DNA of 23,421 nt from Candidatus Omnitrophota bacterium (lineage in GTDB: Bacteria > Omnitrophota > Gorgyraeia > Gorgyraeales > Gorgyraeaceae), in contig DNHS01000056.1 of the NCBI GenBank assembly GCA_003485765.1, positions 94,464 through 117,884 of the forward strand, given 5' to 3'. Below are positions 8,484 through 15,947 of the stretch, piece by piece. The notes under the pieces are model-generated. The model was not told the DNA's origin. It did not search any database and saw only the letters and a program-made list of their open reading frames with translations. The number at the start of each line of letters is the position of its first letter. The stretch's first letter is position 1. Made by a program: the position numbers and the translations under genes.

Positions 8484-8511
8484 AGTATACCACATATTTC
8501 TGATTTGTCAA
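8484..8511 (-). promoter_or_regulatory. Consensus sigma-70 promoter of the cvpA-nif3-dnaG-rpoD operon
   Basis: On the minus strand a perfect -35 TTGACA (8511-8506) and a -10 TATACT (8489-8484) are separated by 16 bases, 36 bases before the cvpA ATG. A six-base dyad, TTGTCA (8505-8510) - AGGC - TGACAA (8515-8520), overlaps the -35 box and could be an operator. Confidence 0.85.
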
Positions 8512-8560
8512 GGCTGACAAGTTAAAAGCTTGGATTTTATGCTATCTGGCTCAGCAGGCA

Positions 8561-9994
8561 CTATTTTCTTAAGCAATATCTTCCAAACTGCAATAAACCC
8601 TTTAATCTAGCTTTAATATCGTGAAATGACTTTGGCCGCATTACCTGAGAAAATATGTAGCCTGGCCTGAGGTAAAAGCTATACAACGCTCTGTCCACAG
8701 CCTTATTCATAGCGCTGCAGGAAAGGCTAGGATAATCTATTATAGCCCTCTGTTCTTTTCTCTCATCCACCCACTCTTTCCAGTTTTTAGCAATAATATA
8801 GCTATTCTCCTTGCACCAATTATAAAACTCTGTGCCGGGATAAGCGCATAATCCGCTGAATTGAACTGTATCTATAGGGAGACTGGCGGCAAATTTTATA
8901 GTCCTATTAACTGAGACAGGCGTTTCTCCTGGAGAACCTATAACAAAACACCCATGCACAGAAATGCCTGCCTCCCTGGAAAGAACAGTAAAGCTTCTCA
9001 TCCTGCTGGTAGAAATACCTTTTTTCAGATTTCCCAATATAATATCATCGCCTGATTCAAACCCAACGCACATCATTCTGCAGCCTGCTTTTTTCATCAG
9101 CTTCAATAAAGAAATATCCAATATCTCAGGCCTTGCATTGCAGCACCATGAAATTTTTATATTTCTATCGATAATACCTTTGCATATCTTTTCCAGCCTG
9201 AGAATGTATTTAATCAAAGTAAAAGTATCATCTTCAAACATTATCTCTTTCAAGCCAGGGAAAAGCTTTATGTCGTATTCTATTTCATCAAGAACATTTT
9301 CAGGGCTTCTATATCTATACTGATTACCATACATTACTTGCGGAAATAAACAAAAAACGCACTTTCCTTCGCACCCCCTTCCTGTAATCAAAGTAAGGAA
9401 TGGGTTTCTTTTTGCAGGGCTGTAGTAGTCGTTAGGATTTATATGGCGCCATGCAGGAAAAGGCAATTTGTCAAGATCTTGAATAAACTCCCTGTCAGGA
9501 CTATGTATTATATTTCCGTTCTCAGAATAAGATATTCCTTGTATACTTGAAAACTCATTACCGCTGGCAATATCTTTTAACGTCCAATCATATTCTCTTC
9601 TTGCAACAGCATCTAAACAACCTTTTGCTCTTTTAATGGTATCTTCCGCTTCAGCGCTCGCATGAGCGCCGATTACTACAGTGATAACTCTGCCGCTTAA
9701 TTCTTCCTTGCACATTTTCGCATAAGTAAGGTCAGAATCTATGGAAGGTGTTGTGGCATTTATAACCACCATGTCAGGCTTGAAATCTTTAAATATCTTT
9801 TTTGTTTCTGCAAATGAAATATCTCTTGCTGCTCCATCTATGAACTTGCACGCATGTTTGTCTCTTTCTAGCTCTGCTATAGCTGTCGAGATATAGTCTG
9901 GATGCCTCTGCTCCCTTGTCCTAGACTTTGCAAACCAGCGCGCAGTCTTACAAAACCCTCTTCCATAAGATGGATTAAGAAATAATACTTTCAT
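8561..9994 (-). CDS. Radical SAM protein with N-terminal B12-binding-like domain
   Basis: The 477-residue protein has an N-terminal domain (1-140; start MKVLFLNPSYG, later VVINATTPS and VVIGAHAS) that resembles the Rossmann-like cobalamin-binding domain of BchE-type enzymes. It lacks an obvious DxHxxG, so base-off cobalamin binding is not assured. The radical SAM core follows, with the cluster motif CEGKCVFC (Cys208, Cys212, Cys215) and CVGFESGDD about 110 residues later. Such proteins methylate or rearrange lipids, hopanoids, glycans or antibiotics; the substrate is not readable here. Its ATG lies just beyond the palindromic element. If that element were absent, the methyltransferase would end in an ATGA overlap with this start, suggesting the two were designed to be co-translated. 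Confidence 0.85.
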   Translation of the reverse strand: MKVLFLNPSYGRGFCKTARWFAKSRTREQRHPDYISTAIAELERDKHACKFIDGAARDISFAETKKIFKDFKPDMVVINATTPSIDSDLTYAKMCKEELSGRVITVVIGAHASAEAEDTIKRAKGCLDAVARREYDWTLKDIASGNEFSSIQGISYSENGNIIHSPDREFIQDLDKLPFPAWRHINPNDYYSPAKRNPFLTLITGRGCEGKCVFCLFPQVMYGNQYRYRSPENVLDEIEYDIKLFPGLKEIMFEDDTFTLIKYILRLEKICKGIIDRNIKISWCCNARPEILDISLLKLMKKAGCRMMCVGFESGDDIILGNLKKGISTSRMRSFTVLSREAGISVHGCFVIGSPGETPVSVNRTIKFAASLPIDTVQFSGLCAYPGTEFYNWCKENSYIIAKNWKEWVDERKEQRAIIDYPSLSCSAMNKAVDRALYSFYLRPGYIFSQVMRPKSFHDIKARLKGLLQFGRYCLRK

Positions 9995-10022
9995 ATTAAG
10001 CTCTGCTTTTCTCCATTACTTG

Positions 10023-10334
10023 CTTCTCAAGCTCTGGCAGGCTTTCGAAAAGACGCTTGGACGCCCCAGCGTGGCGTCCTTCGCTCCGCGCCGATTCTCG
10101 CTCGTCCTGCCTTCAGGTGGGGCCTGAGGCACATTAGAAAAATTTTGGCAAATGTCCGCAAGGAATTACAGCGAGTTTCGATCGAGTGACAAAACGATAG
10201 TCGGCAGAGAAACGAGCTGTAAACCGTAGCGGACGGCAAAATTATTTCGTGCCGAATGACCCCACCTGAAGGCAGGACACCGTGCCCGCTCGAATCGGCG
10301 AGGCTTTTCTCAAAACCTGCCAGAGCTTGAGAAG
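10023..10334. repeat. 312-bp GC-rich palindromic (MITE-like) element inside the methyltransferase gene
   Basis: Terminal inverted repeats of 19 bp are perfect: CTTCTCAAGCTCTGGCAGG (10023-10041) against CCTGCCAGAGCTTGAGAAG (10316-10334). A second perfect 19-bp pair lies inside: GTCCTGCCTTCAGGTGGGG near 10095 against CCCCACCTGAAGGCAGGAC near 10258. Further imperfect pairing continues to a centre near 10185 (GTTTC...GAAAC). The left arm has an extra hairpin, GGACGCC...GGCGTCC. The element is visibly richer in G+C than its surroundings. It encodes no transposase. No clear target-site duplication is seen. Confidence 0.85.
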
Positions 10335-10968
10335 TACCATTGCTACACTTTACAGCAGATATGTAGATATCCGGCTTAAAAAATGCGTTCATAACAGGAT
10401 TGAGGAAGCCAAAACTTGTAAACATTGAAACAGCCTTTATCTTTTCAACAGAAAAATAAGCTGATACAGCTTTTCCTAATTCATCAATGGTAAATTCTTT
10501 TACATGCGTCTTATCCTTTAAAAATGGCAGGCTGAATCTGATCCATTTTTTATTAGGAGTAATAAAAATCACCTTGCTTTTATCTGCTGCGATCCTGTGT
10601 ATCTCATTTAATAGCAGGTTAAAATCCTTTACATGCTCTATAACATGTATGCAAGTGCATACATCGCAAACCCTGCCCTTCACAGGTATACGCAAAGCAT
10701 CTCCTTTAATAAAAAAAATTCCCTTGTCATTTTTATCTATAAGTTTTATGGCATCTAAAGAAATATCCAGCCCTACCACTGATTTTGCATAATCCTTAAA
10801 AACTGAAGTCAGCCTTCCGATACCGCAGCCTATATCTATTATTAAATTTGCTTTCCCCTTAGGCCTTAAATCAATAAAAGGCTTTATTTCTTCTAGAATC
10901 AAGCGCTTTAGCCTGGCATGGTTAAAATTCTTATATCTTTTGTAATAATCTCTCGGATACTGGCTCAT
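10027..10968 (-). CDS. Class I SAM-dependent methyltransferase, C-terminus supplied by a palindromic element
   Basis: The 313-residue reading frame starts at an ATG overlapping the GT2 stop as ATGA. Residues 42-51 (LIIDIGCGIG) form the SAM-binding loop, followed by VVGLDIS (64-70, acidic ribose-binding Asp) and the Methyltransf_11/UbiE-type stretch CIHVIEHVKDF (106-116). The enzyme-like part ends near residue 211. From codon 212 to the stop at 10027-10029, all 102 residues come from the palindromic element at 10023-10334 and are Arg/Ser/Cys-rich with no domain appearance. Removing the element would give about 221 residues, a normal length, ending in ATGA with the next gene. Likely acts on a lipid- or sugar-linked substrate in the same pathway as its neighbours. 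An ORF extending upstream to 11226 is not real. Confidence 0.85.
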   Translation of the reverse strand: MSQYPRDYYKRYKNFNHARLKRLILEEIKPFIDLRPKGKANLIIDIGCGIGRLTSVFKDYAKSVVGLDISLDAIKLIDKNDKGIFFIKGDALRIPVKGRVCDVCTCIHVIEHVKDFNLLLNEIHRIAADKSKVIFITPNKKWIRFSLPFLKDKTHVKEFTIDELGKAVSAYFSVEKIKAVSMFTSFGFLNPVMNAFFKPDIYISAVKCSNGTSQALAGFEKSLADSSGHGVLPSGGVIRHEIILPSATVYSSFLCRLSFCHSIETRCNSLRTFAKIFLMCLRPHLKAGRARIGAERRTPRWGVQASFRKPARA

Positions 10969-11948
10969 TTTATGCTTCGATTCTTTATCAGGCTCAAAGC
11001 TCCTCCGAATACTCTTGTAAATCCCCTGGCAAACATCATAAAAAACATGAAAAAAAAGTCTTTCTTGTAAAGTTTTTTGGAATATATCTTCAAGGGTATG
11101 ATAATTTGGAGAGCTATATATGCAGCCAACAATACAATAAAAAATATCCTGATAAAATTTAAAAATAATAAAGGCAGCGTAAGAATAATCATAACTGCCA
11201 CAGGTATTTCTGCCAGGTCCTTCCAATATAGATAATAATCATTTAACGCAAATCCCGGGTGATGCCTCCATAATTTTATTGCCCAAAAAGACCGAGTAAA
11301 CTGTTTTTTAAGATATCTGTGCAATTTTTTTTCATGAAAGTGGCTTACTATTGATTTTCTTTCAAAATATATCCTGTAACCTTTTTTTACCATCCTGTAA
11401 GAGAGCTCTGAATCTTCTGCGCTTGAAGTCAAATAATCTTCATTAAATCCGGAAAACTCTTCAAGGATTGCCTTTTTTATAAGGACATTATATGTCCCGA
11501 AGCTATTTATATAATCCGGCATACGTAAGTGCCTGAACATAATCTCAGCATGTATACACCTCGCCATTATATCTTCTATATTTTTAATATCATATGTTCC
11601 TGCAACTGCGTCTACATTCTTATCGCAGAGACTCTTGACCATTACAGCAAGGCAATCTTTTCCTGGGATACAATCCGCGTCTGTAAAAAAAATTGCTTCA
11701 CCTTTTGAATTTTTCCAACCATTGTTCCTGGCAGAAGCCGGGCCTGAGCTTTCCTGATGTATATAACTTACACCAAAATTCTTAACCACACCTTTTGTAT
11801 CATCTATTGAACCATCATCAACTACTATTACCTCTAATTTATCTCTAGGGTAATCCTGGCCTATGCATGCTTCTATAGCCTGGCCAAGCATTTTCCCAGA
11901 ATTAAATGCTGGTATAATAATTGATACAAAAGGTTTAAAATTTTGCAT
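10965..11948 (-). CDS. Family 2 glycosyltransferase with C-terminal membrane segments
   Basis: The 327-residue GT2 enzyme transfers a sugar from a nucleotide-sugar donor. The N-terminal GT-A fold shows VSIIIPAFN (8-16), VVDDGS (42-47), GPASARNNG (69-77), the metal-binding DAD (TDADC, 89-93) and SSAEDSELSYRM (175-186), where the ED acid is the likely catalytic base region. Two or three membrane segments follow (about 247-288 and 298-312), so it acts at the cytoplasmic face of the inner membrane. It overlaps the upstream TPR gene by 14 bases and the downstream methyltransferase by ATGA, implying coupled translation. Donor and acceptor cannot be told from the sequence. Confidence 0.92.
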   Translation of the reverse strand: MQNFKPFVSIIIPAFNSGKMLGQAIEACIGQDYPRDKLEVIVVDDGSIDDTKGVVKNFGVSYIHQESSGPASARNNGWKNSKGEAIFFTDADCIPGKDCLAVMVKSLCDKNVDAVAGTYDIKNIEDIMARCIHAEIMFRHLRMPDYINSFGTYNVLIKKAILEEFSGFNEDYLTSSAEDSELSYRMVKKGYRIYFERKSIVSHFHEKKLHRYLKKQFTRSFWAIKLWRHHPGFALNDYYLYWKDLAEIPVAVMIILTLPLLFLNFIRIFFIVLLAAYIALQIIIPLKIYSKKLYKKDFFFMFFMMFARGFTRVFGGALSLIKNRSIK

Positions 11949-13965
11949 TTTTATTTCTTAAAAACCCCTTCCATTCTTTCTTTGCTTTGACTATATTATC
12001 AACTATTCCTTTATTGCCTGGTTCTGCCCTCAAGGCTTCTTTATATTCATGAATAGCTAAATCAAAATAACCAAATGCGGAATACATATTCCCCAAATTA
12101 TTATGCGGCTCAAATTGATCTTTGTTTAATGCCAATGAATGCATAAATGCCGCCTCCGCATCTTTAAATCTACTATTCCCTATATAAGCAAACCCTAATT
12201 TGTTATAAATTTCTGAATCATGCAGCCCAAGCTTTAATGCTTTATTGAACTCATCCAGGGCTTTTTTATAATTTTTATTCTTTATATAAACAGTGCCTAA
12301 ACAATAATGCGGCTCATAATCTTCTTCTCTCAGAGAGCTAGCTTTTTTAAAAAACTCCTCTGCTTTAGCTGTATCTCCTTTATCCGTATACACATACCCA
12401 AGATTACAATATGCCTTATAATAATAAGGATTTATTTTTATTGCTGCATTTAAAACCTCTATAGCTCTATTTTTAAAACCTATAAGGGTGTATAAGTGGC
12501 CTAGATTGGAATAGCTGGACATGTAATCCTTTTTTAACCTTATCGCTCTTTTAAAAGATTTTATAGCCTTTACGATTTCCCCTGATGCAACATAGCTAAC
12601 TCCCAAATTATTATAAGCCTCAAAATAATTCGGGTCTAACGATATACTTTTCTTGTAATATTCAATAGACCTTTCAATATCTCCTTTATCGCTATATGCC
12701 ATTCCCAGATTATTATAAGTAAGATAAATAAAAGGGCTGTTCTTTTCATATTTTAATACATTGGTGAATACGCTTACAGAATCCTTCCATACCTTTCCAT
12801 AAGCAATAGTAAAAAATGCATAATAAATTAAAAATAGCGCTATTAAGATTGCGCTAAAAATTTTCCCTAGCTTAGGCTTTATAATATCCTGAAAAATAAC
12901 GCTTAACACAATAAAAAAACCTACTGATGGGATATAAAGCCATCCTTCTCCAAAAAGCACTGATATTGGATATATATTCAAAACAGGCAATAGCGTAAAC
13001 AAAAACCATAAACTTCCGAAAAGTATAAGCCTGTGTTTATCGGATATTTTTTTAACAACTAATATAATAATTATAAATCCGGCTATGTATAGCAATATAC
13101 CTGATTGGAATATGCTCCTGACAGGCTCTACAAACCATTCGATATGAAGCCCTAGCGGCAATATTAATATTCTAAGATATAAAAATATCACTTTGAAATC
13201 CGTGAGAAGGCGTATCCATAGCGGCAAAGTAGCGGAAAAACTTAAATCTATAATAGGGTTAGTGCCTTTTGCAAAGTTCAATACCGTTATTCTGAGAAGC
13301 GCGTATGATACTAATACTGTTATGTAAGGCACTAAAATCTTAAATTGCGCTTTTCCTTCTTTTGGATTTCTAGATATTTCCAAGACTAATAATAAAGGCA
13401 GCATCATCGCCATTTCCTTGCAAATAAGCGATAATGCAAATGAAACTATAGACACCGCATACAGCATACTTTTGCCTTTTTGCCTATATCTGATAAAAAA
13501 CCATAAAGACAAAAATAAAAATAATGCCATTAATAAGTCAGATCTTGCAGGTGTGTAAAATACAATGCTTGAGATAGCTGGCGCAATGCCGAATAAAGAG
13601 GCTGTAATAAAAGCTATGCATGGAGACAAGCTGATTGCGAGTATAATGAGATACACCAGCGCTGAATTAAATATGTGCAGCAATAAGCTCGTTAAATGAT
13701 ATCCAAACGGATTCAATTTCCATATGCGATAATCCATCATAAAAGAAAGAAGCTGAATAGGCCTATAGAAATTACTATGCATTCCGCCGCCCTCATATAA
13801 TTGATTGCTAAATATCTTAGATATATACATAAAATCTTTTGTATGAGGATTATTTATTATCAAAAACTTATCATCCCATGCAAACTTGTTATTAAGGGAG
13901 CTAGAAAATACAATAACAATGATAAGCGATATGAATAATATATGCGTTATTTTGGTAATTTTCAT
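11935..13965 (-). CDS. Multi-spanning membrane protein with seven TPRs (TMTC/GT-C-like)
   Basis: The 676-residue protein has a polytopic N-terminal half of about ten to twelve membrane segments (residues 7 to about 390). Near its start, KFAWDDKFLIINNP (28-41) carries the WDD acid motif in the first luminal loop typical of GT-C enzymes and TMTC-type O-mannosyltransferase-like proteins. Residues about 411-650 are seven tandem 34-residue TPRs, each with the NLG...Y...G...A...A...P pattern, probably on the periplasmic side. The likely role is lipid-linked sugar transfer to protein or glycan, with the TPRs binding the acceptor; this is inferred from family architecture. It starts 21 bases after the rsmE stop and overlaps the GT2 start by 14 bases. 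Confidence 0.85.
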   Translation of the reverse strand: MKITKITHILFISLIIVIVFSSSLNNKFAWDDKFLIINNPHTKDFMYISKIFSNQLYEGGGMHSNFYRPIQLLSFMMDYRIWKLNPFGYHLTSLLLHIFNSALVYLIILAISLSPCIAFITASLFGIAPAISSIVFYTPARSDLLMALFLFLSLWFFIRYRQKGKSMLYAVSIVSFALSLICKEMAMMLPLLLVLEISRNPKEGKAQFKILVPYITVLVSYALLRITVLNFAKGTNPIIDLSFSATLPLWIRLLTDFKVIFLYLRILILPLGLHIEWFVEPVRSIFQSGILLYIAGFIIIILVVKKISDKHRLILFGSLWFLFTLLPVLNIYPISVLFGEGWLYIPSVGFFIVLSVIFQDIIKPKLGKIFSAILIALFLIYYAFFTIAYGKVWKDSVSVFTNVLKYEKNSPFIYLTYNNLGMAYSDKGDIERSIEYYKKSISLDPNYFEAYNNLGVSYVASGEIVKAIKSFKRAIRLKKDYMSSYSNLGHLYTLIGFKNRAIEVLNAAIKINPYYYKAYCNLGYVYTDKGDTAKAEEFFKKASSLREEDYEPHYCLGTVYIKNKNYKKALDEFNKALKLGLHDSEIYNKLGFAYIGNSRFKDAEAAFMHSLALNKDQFEPHNNLGNMYSAFGYFDLAIHEYKEALRAEPGNKGIVDNIVKAKKEWKGFLRNKNAKF

Positions 13966-13986
13966 ATATGCTTTCTCATAATTAGC

Positions 13987-14715
13987 CTATTGCAATTCAT
14001 ATGATAAACATGACAATATGTATATAGCTGCTGTCTCTGATTTAAGAACCAGACTGCCCAGCGAGCACATACTGCACCCATTTTCCTTTGCCATAAAAAC
14101 CTCTCTAGGGCTAAAATCACCTTCAGGGCCTACAAAAACTGCTATTGTTTTCGGGCTCAATCCTCTCAATATGTCTTTCAAAGGCTTAGAATCTCTGTCA
14201 AGGCTGGCAAAAACCGTCATTGCCTTTTGTTTTGAATCTATTAAAGCGCCATCAAAATGCATGACATCTGATATAACAGGCAGTATTGTCCTGCCGCATT
14301 GCTTAGAGCTAGCCATACCTATTCTTTTCCATCGCTCTACTTTTTTAGTAAAATCTCTAATCTCAGGGATTGTCCTCTCGGTTATTATGGGAACTATCTG
14401 GCTTACCCCCAGCTCTATAACCTTTTCAACTATAAAATCCATCTTTGTCTTTTTAGGGATTGACTGATATAGAGTAATATTAAAAGGCGGGCTGTATTTA
14501 GGGGGCAGCGCCTCTTTAATTTTTATAATTACTGCATCTCTCTTCACTTCTTCAATAAAGCATGAGAATTCCCTGCCTTGGCCATCAAAGATATCAACGA
14601 TATCTCCTTTTTTAAGCCTCATAACATCTCGTATATGATGGACTTCGGTTTTGTCTTTTATCTCTATTGTATTTTTTAGAGGGGCTATCATATCAGGCGG
14701 AACGTAAAAGCGCAT
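13987..14715 (-). CDS. rsmE: 16S rRNA (uracil-1498-N3)-methyltransferase RsmE
   Basis: The 242-residue protein matches RsmE, a SPOUT-class methyltransferase that modifies U1498 in the ribosome decoding centre. It shows MRFYVP at the start, an N-terminal PUA-like part with HHIRDVMRLKKGD, then KMDFIVEKVIELGV, SSKQCGRTILP, VFVGPEGDFSPRE and the knotted C-terminal motif SLGSLVLKSETAA. I chose the ATG at 14715, with AAAGG seven bases upstream. A longer frame running to 14838 would overlap the tRNA-Ala gene and adds no family sequence. It is the first protein gene after the tRNA and heads the operon with the glycosyltransferase genes, which have no functional link to it. Confidence 0.95.
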   Translation of the reverse strand: MRFYVPPDMIAPLKNTIEIKDKTEVHHIRDVMRLKKGDIVDIFDGQGREFSCFIEEVKRDAVIIKIKEALPPKYSPPFNITLYQSIPKKTKMDFIVEKVIELGVSQIVPIITERTIPEIRDFTKKVERWKRIGMASSKQCGRTILPVISDVMHFDGALIDSKQKAMTVFASLDRDSKPLKDILRGLSPKTIAVFVGPEGDFSPREVFMAKENGCSMCSLGSLVLKSETAAIYILSCLSYELQ

Positions 14716-14727
14716 AGAATACCTTTT

Positions 14728-14733
14728 ATTATA
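14728..14733 (-). promoter_or_regulatory. Possible -10 box for rsmE at the repeat edge
   Basis: A perfect TATAAT (14733-14728) lies 12 bases before the rsmE ATG, just outside the repeat. The base positions 17 upstream give only CTGCTC as a -35, inside the repeat. It would produce a very short leader, so read-through from the tRNA promoter is an alternative. Confidence 0.3.
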
Positions 14734-14734
14734 T

Positions 14735-14778
14735 ATGGTGAGCAAGTCCTGAGCAGAGCGAAGGACGCGTCGAACCAT
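14735..14778. repeat. 44-bp palindromic repeat abutting tRNA-Ala 3' end
   Basis: ATGGT (14735-14739) pairs with ACCAT (14774-14778), and an inner GTCCT pairs with AGGAC. The outer eight bases ATGGTGAG and the last twelve GCGTCGAACCAT are identical to those of the 92-bp element at 66-157. Its last base is also the final base of the tRNA's encoded CCA. Confidence 0.7.
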
Positions 14779-14853
14779 GGTGGACCTGAGCGGGATCGAA
14801 CCGCTGACCTCCTCGTTGCGAACGAGGCGCTCTCCCATCTGAGCTACAGGCCC
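14778..14853 (-). tRNA. tRNA-Ala (anticodon CGC)
   Basis: On the minus strand all arms fold: acceptor GGGCCTG with CAGGTCC, D-arm GCTC...GAGC, anticodon stem CCTCG/CGAGG around loop TTCGCAA (anticodon CGC), and T-arm AGCGG-TTCGATC-CCGCT. The acceptor contains the G3:U70 wobble pair, the identity signal for alanyl-tRNA synthetase. The terminal CCA is encoded (14780-14778). Confidence 0.97.
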
Positions 14854-14877
14854 AATAAATTTTACGAAGTAAGTTTA

Positions 14878-14906
14878 ATTATACCATTTTTAAACTGCAT
14901 TGGAAA
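14878..14906 (-). promoter_or_regulatory. Promoter of tRNA-Ala
   Basis: A perfect TATAAT (14883-14878) with a weak -35 TTTCCA (14906-14901) at 17-base spacing lies 24 bases upstream of the tRNA 5' end. Confidence 0.6.
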
Positions 14907-14952
14907 TCAATTTCTGGTCTAAAGGCCTGAGTTTGTTCAAAATTGATACTGA

Positions 14953-14999
14953 GCGGCCGTTATTTATTCGCGTCCTAAAGGACGCAGTTTTGCGGCCGC
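14953..14999. repeat. Two-step GC-rich hairpin after the prepilin operon
   Basis: GCGGCCG (14953-14959) pairs with CGGCCGC (14993-14999). Inside, GCGTCC (14970-14975) pairs with GGACGC (14980-14985) around loop TAAA. It lies between the last prepilin gene and the tRNA-Ala promoter, so it may end the prepilin transcript, but it lacks a T-tract. The inner tip CTAAAG is shared with the hairpin at 129-145, with different paired bases. Confidence 0.6.
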
Positions 15000-15019
15000 G
15001 AATGTATAGTTTTAAAGTA

Positions 15020-15547
15020 TTAATTAAACGACGCCAGGCGGGGGTAGCAGGCAAAATAAAACGTTAGGCTCTGGTCATTATAACTTGCGGTTATATATCC
15101 TGTTAAAGCATTTGTGCTTTTTGTGAAATTAACAGCTGTAACAGTCACCTTTGGAATTAATGACTCTGTAGTAACGCCATCATCGAATACAAGAGTATCT
15201 CCTGATTTGTAATAGCTATACATTGTCACGGTGCTGTAATTGCTTCTTGTAATAGGGTCGCTATTATTTATCATAAAATCCACTCTTTCAGCACTTGGCA
15301 CATAAATGGCAGATGTGCCTGGGGGAGATGTTTCATCGCCTATGGCCTGCATAACATTTTTATATATATGTTGTATTGCGTATTGCGCCTCGCTGCCTAT
15401 GATAGTCTTATTGCTTGAAGCAATATAAAACTTCCGGCTTGCAACATAAAGGTTTGATACTCCTAAAAATATAACACTCATTAGAAGCACAGCTATTACT
15501 ACTTCTATCAGCGTTATGCCTGTTTTATTTCTAAAAAGCCGGCTCAT
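15020..15547 (-). CDS. Prepilin-type protein, GspJ/PilW-like minor pseudopilin
   Basis: From the ATG at 15547 the product is 175 residues, with the leader MSRLFRNKTG, cleavage before ITLIEVVIAVLLMS, and Glu at mature position 5. Ile replaces the usual Phe at +1. A single membrane helix is followed by a soluble domain with about 150 residues (VASRKFYIASSNK, later SYYKSGDTLVF), the size and pattern of J/W-type minor pseudopilins that sit at the pilus tip. The ORF extends upstream to 15622, but that part overlaps the preceding gene in another frame and adds no prepilin sequence. It overlaps the GspI-like gene by 17 bases and is last in the operon. Confidence 0.8.
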   Translation of the reverse strand: MSRLFRNKTGITLIEVVIAVLLMSVIFLGVSNLYVASRKFYIASSNKTIIGSEAQYAIQHIYKNVMQAIGDETSPPGTSAIYVPSAERVDFMINNSDPITRSNYSTVTMYSYYKSGDTLVFDDGVTTESLIPKVTVTAVNFTKSTNALTGYITASYNDQSLTFYFACYPRLASFN

Positions 15548-15947
15548 CCCAGTGCACCTTAATAGTAACCTGTTTATATCCATTAGTCTGAGGCTCTGTA
15601 ACATCATATTTAAGCGTTCCACCGAAACTTGTAATATCTCCCTTTAAAATGCCTCCTGCATCAATTTCTGTTTGATCGTGATCAATACCTATCACCATAG
15701 CTGGATTTGATAAATATTGGTGATTACTTTTCAGCCTGTCCAAAGCCTCAACTGCAAAATTATACGCTTGCACTTTATGCCTTGCGCGGTTAAGAAAATG
15801 CTTTGCGCCCCAAAATGCGCTAGCTACGCCTGCGGCAAGTATCGCCACAATAAGCGCAGCAATAATTACCTCTGTCATGGTAAACCCTTTTTTATTGAAT
15901 GCCTTAAGGATTTTCGTTGGTGGTAAATCTTCCGTGAATAGTGCCAT
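15531..15947 (-). CDS. Prepilin-type protein, GspI/PilV-like minor pseudopilin
   Basis: The mature sequence starts FTMTEVIIAALIVAILAAG, with Glu5, and continues with a helix containing AYNFAVEALDRLKS, the pattern of I/V-type minor pseudopilins that couple with the J-type protein. No standard start codon lies close to the NKKG cleavage site. The nearest ATG is at 15947, giving a 21-residue leader (MALFTEDLPPTKILKAFNKK then G). An ATG further up at 15969-15971 is also in frame. The leader is read from the 3' end of the upstream gene in another frame, in a segment duplicated from 16322-16389. Start choice is uncertain; the mature protein is not. Confidence 0.75.
   Translation of the reverse strand: MALFTEDLPPTKILKAFNKKGFTMTEVIIAALIVAILAAGVASAFWGAKHFLNRARHKVQAYNFAVEALDRLKSNHQYLSNPAMVIGIDHDQTEIDAGGILKGDITSFGGTLKYDVTEPQTNGYKQVTIKVHWDEPAF

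Noticed and set aside
10027..10332. The 102-residue tail encoded by the palindromic element as a real protein domain
   Set aside because: The DNA is a long inverted repeat and the residues show no fold-like pattern; the open frame is more simply a property of the element.
10969..11226. N-terminal extension of the methyltransferase frame to 11226
   Set aside because: It overlaps the GT2 coding sequence in another frame, shows no methyltransferase sequence, and the ATG at 10968 has the ATGA overlap and direct entry into the family pattern.
14716..14838. N-terminal extension of rsmE to 14838
   Set aside because: It would read through the tRNA-Ala gene and the palindromic repeat; the RsmE family starts at MRFYVP, encoded from 14715.
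15548..15622. N-terminal extension of the GspJ-like gene
   Set aside because: It is the out-of-frame reading of the GspI-like gene; the ATG at 15547 gives a normal 10-residue prepilin leader.
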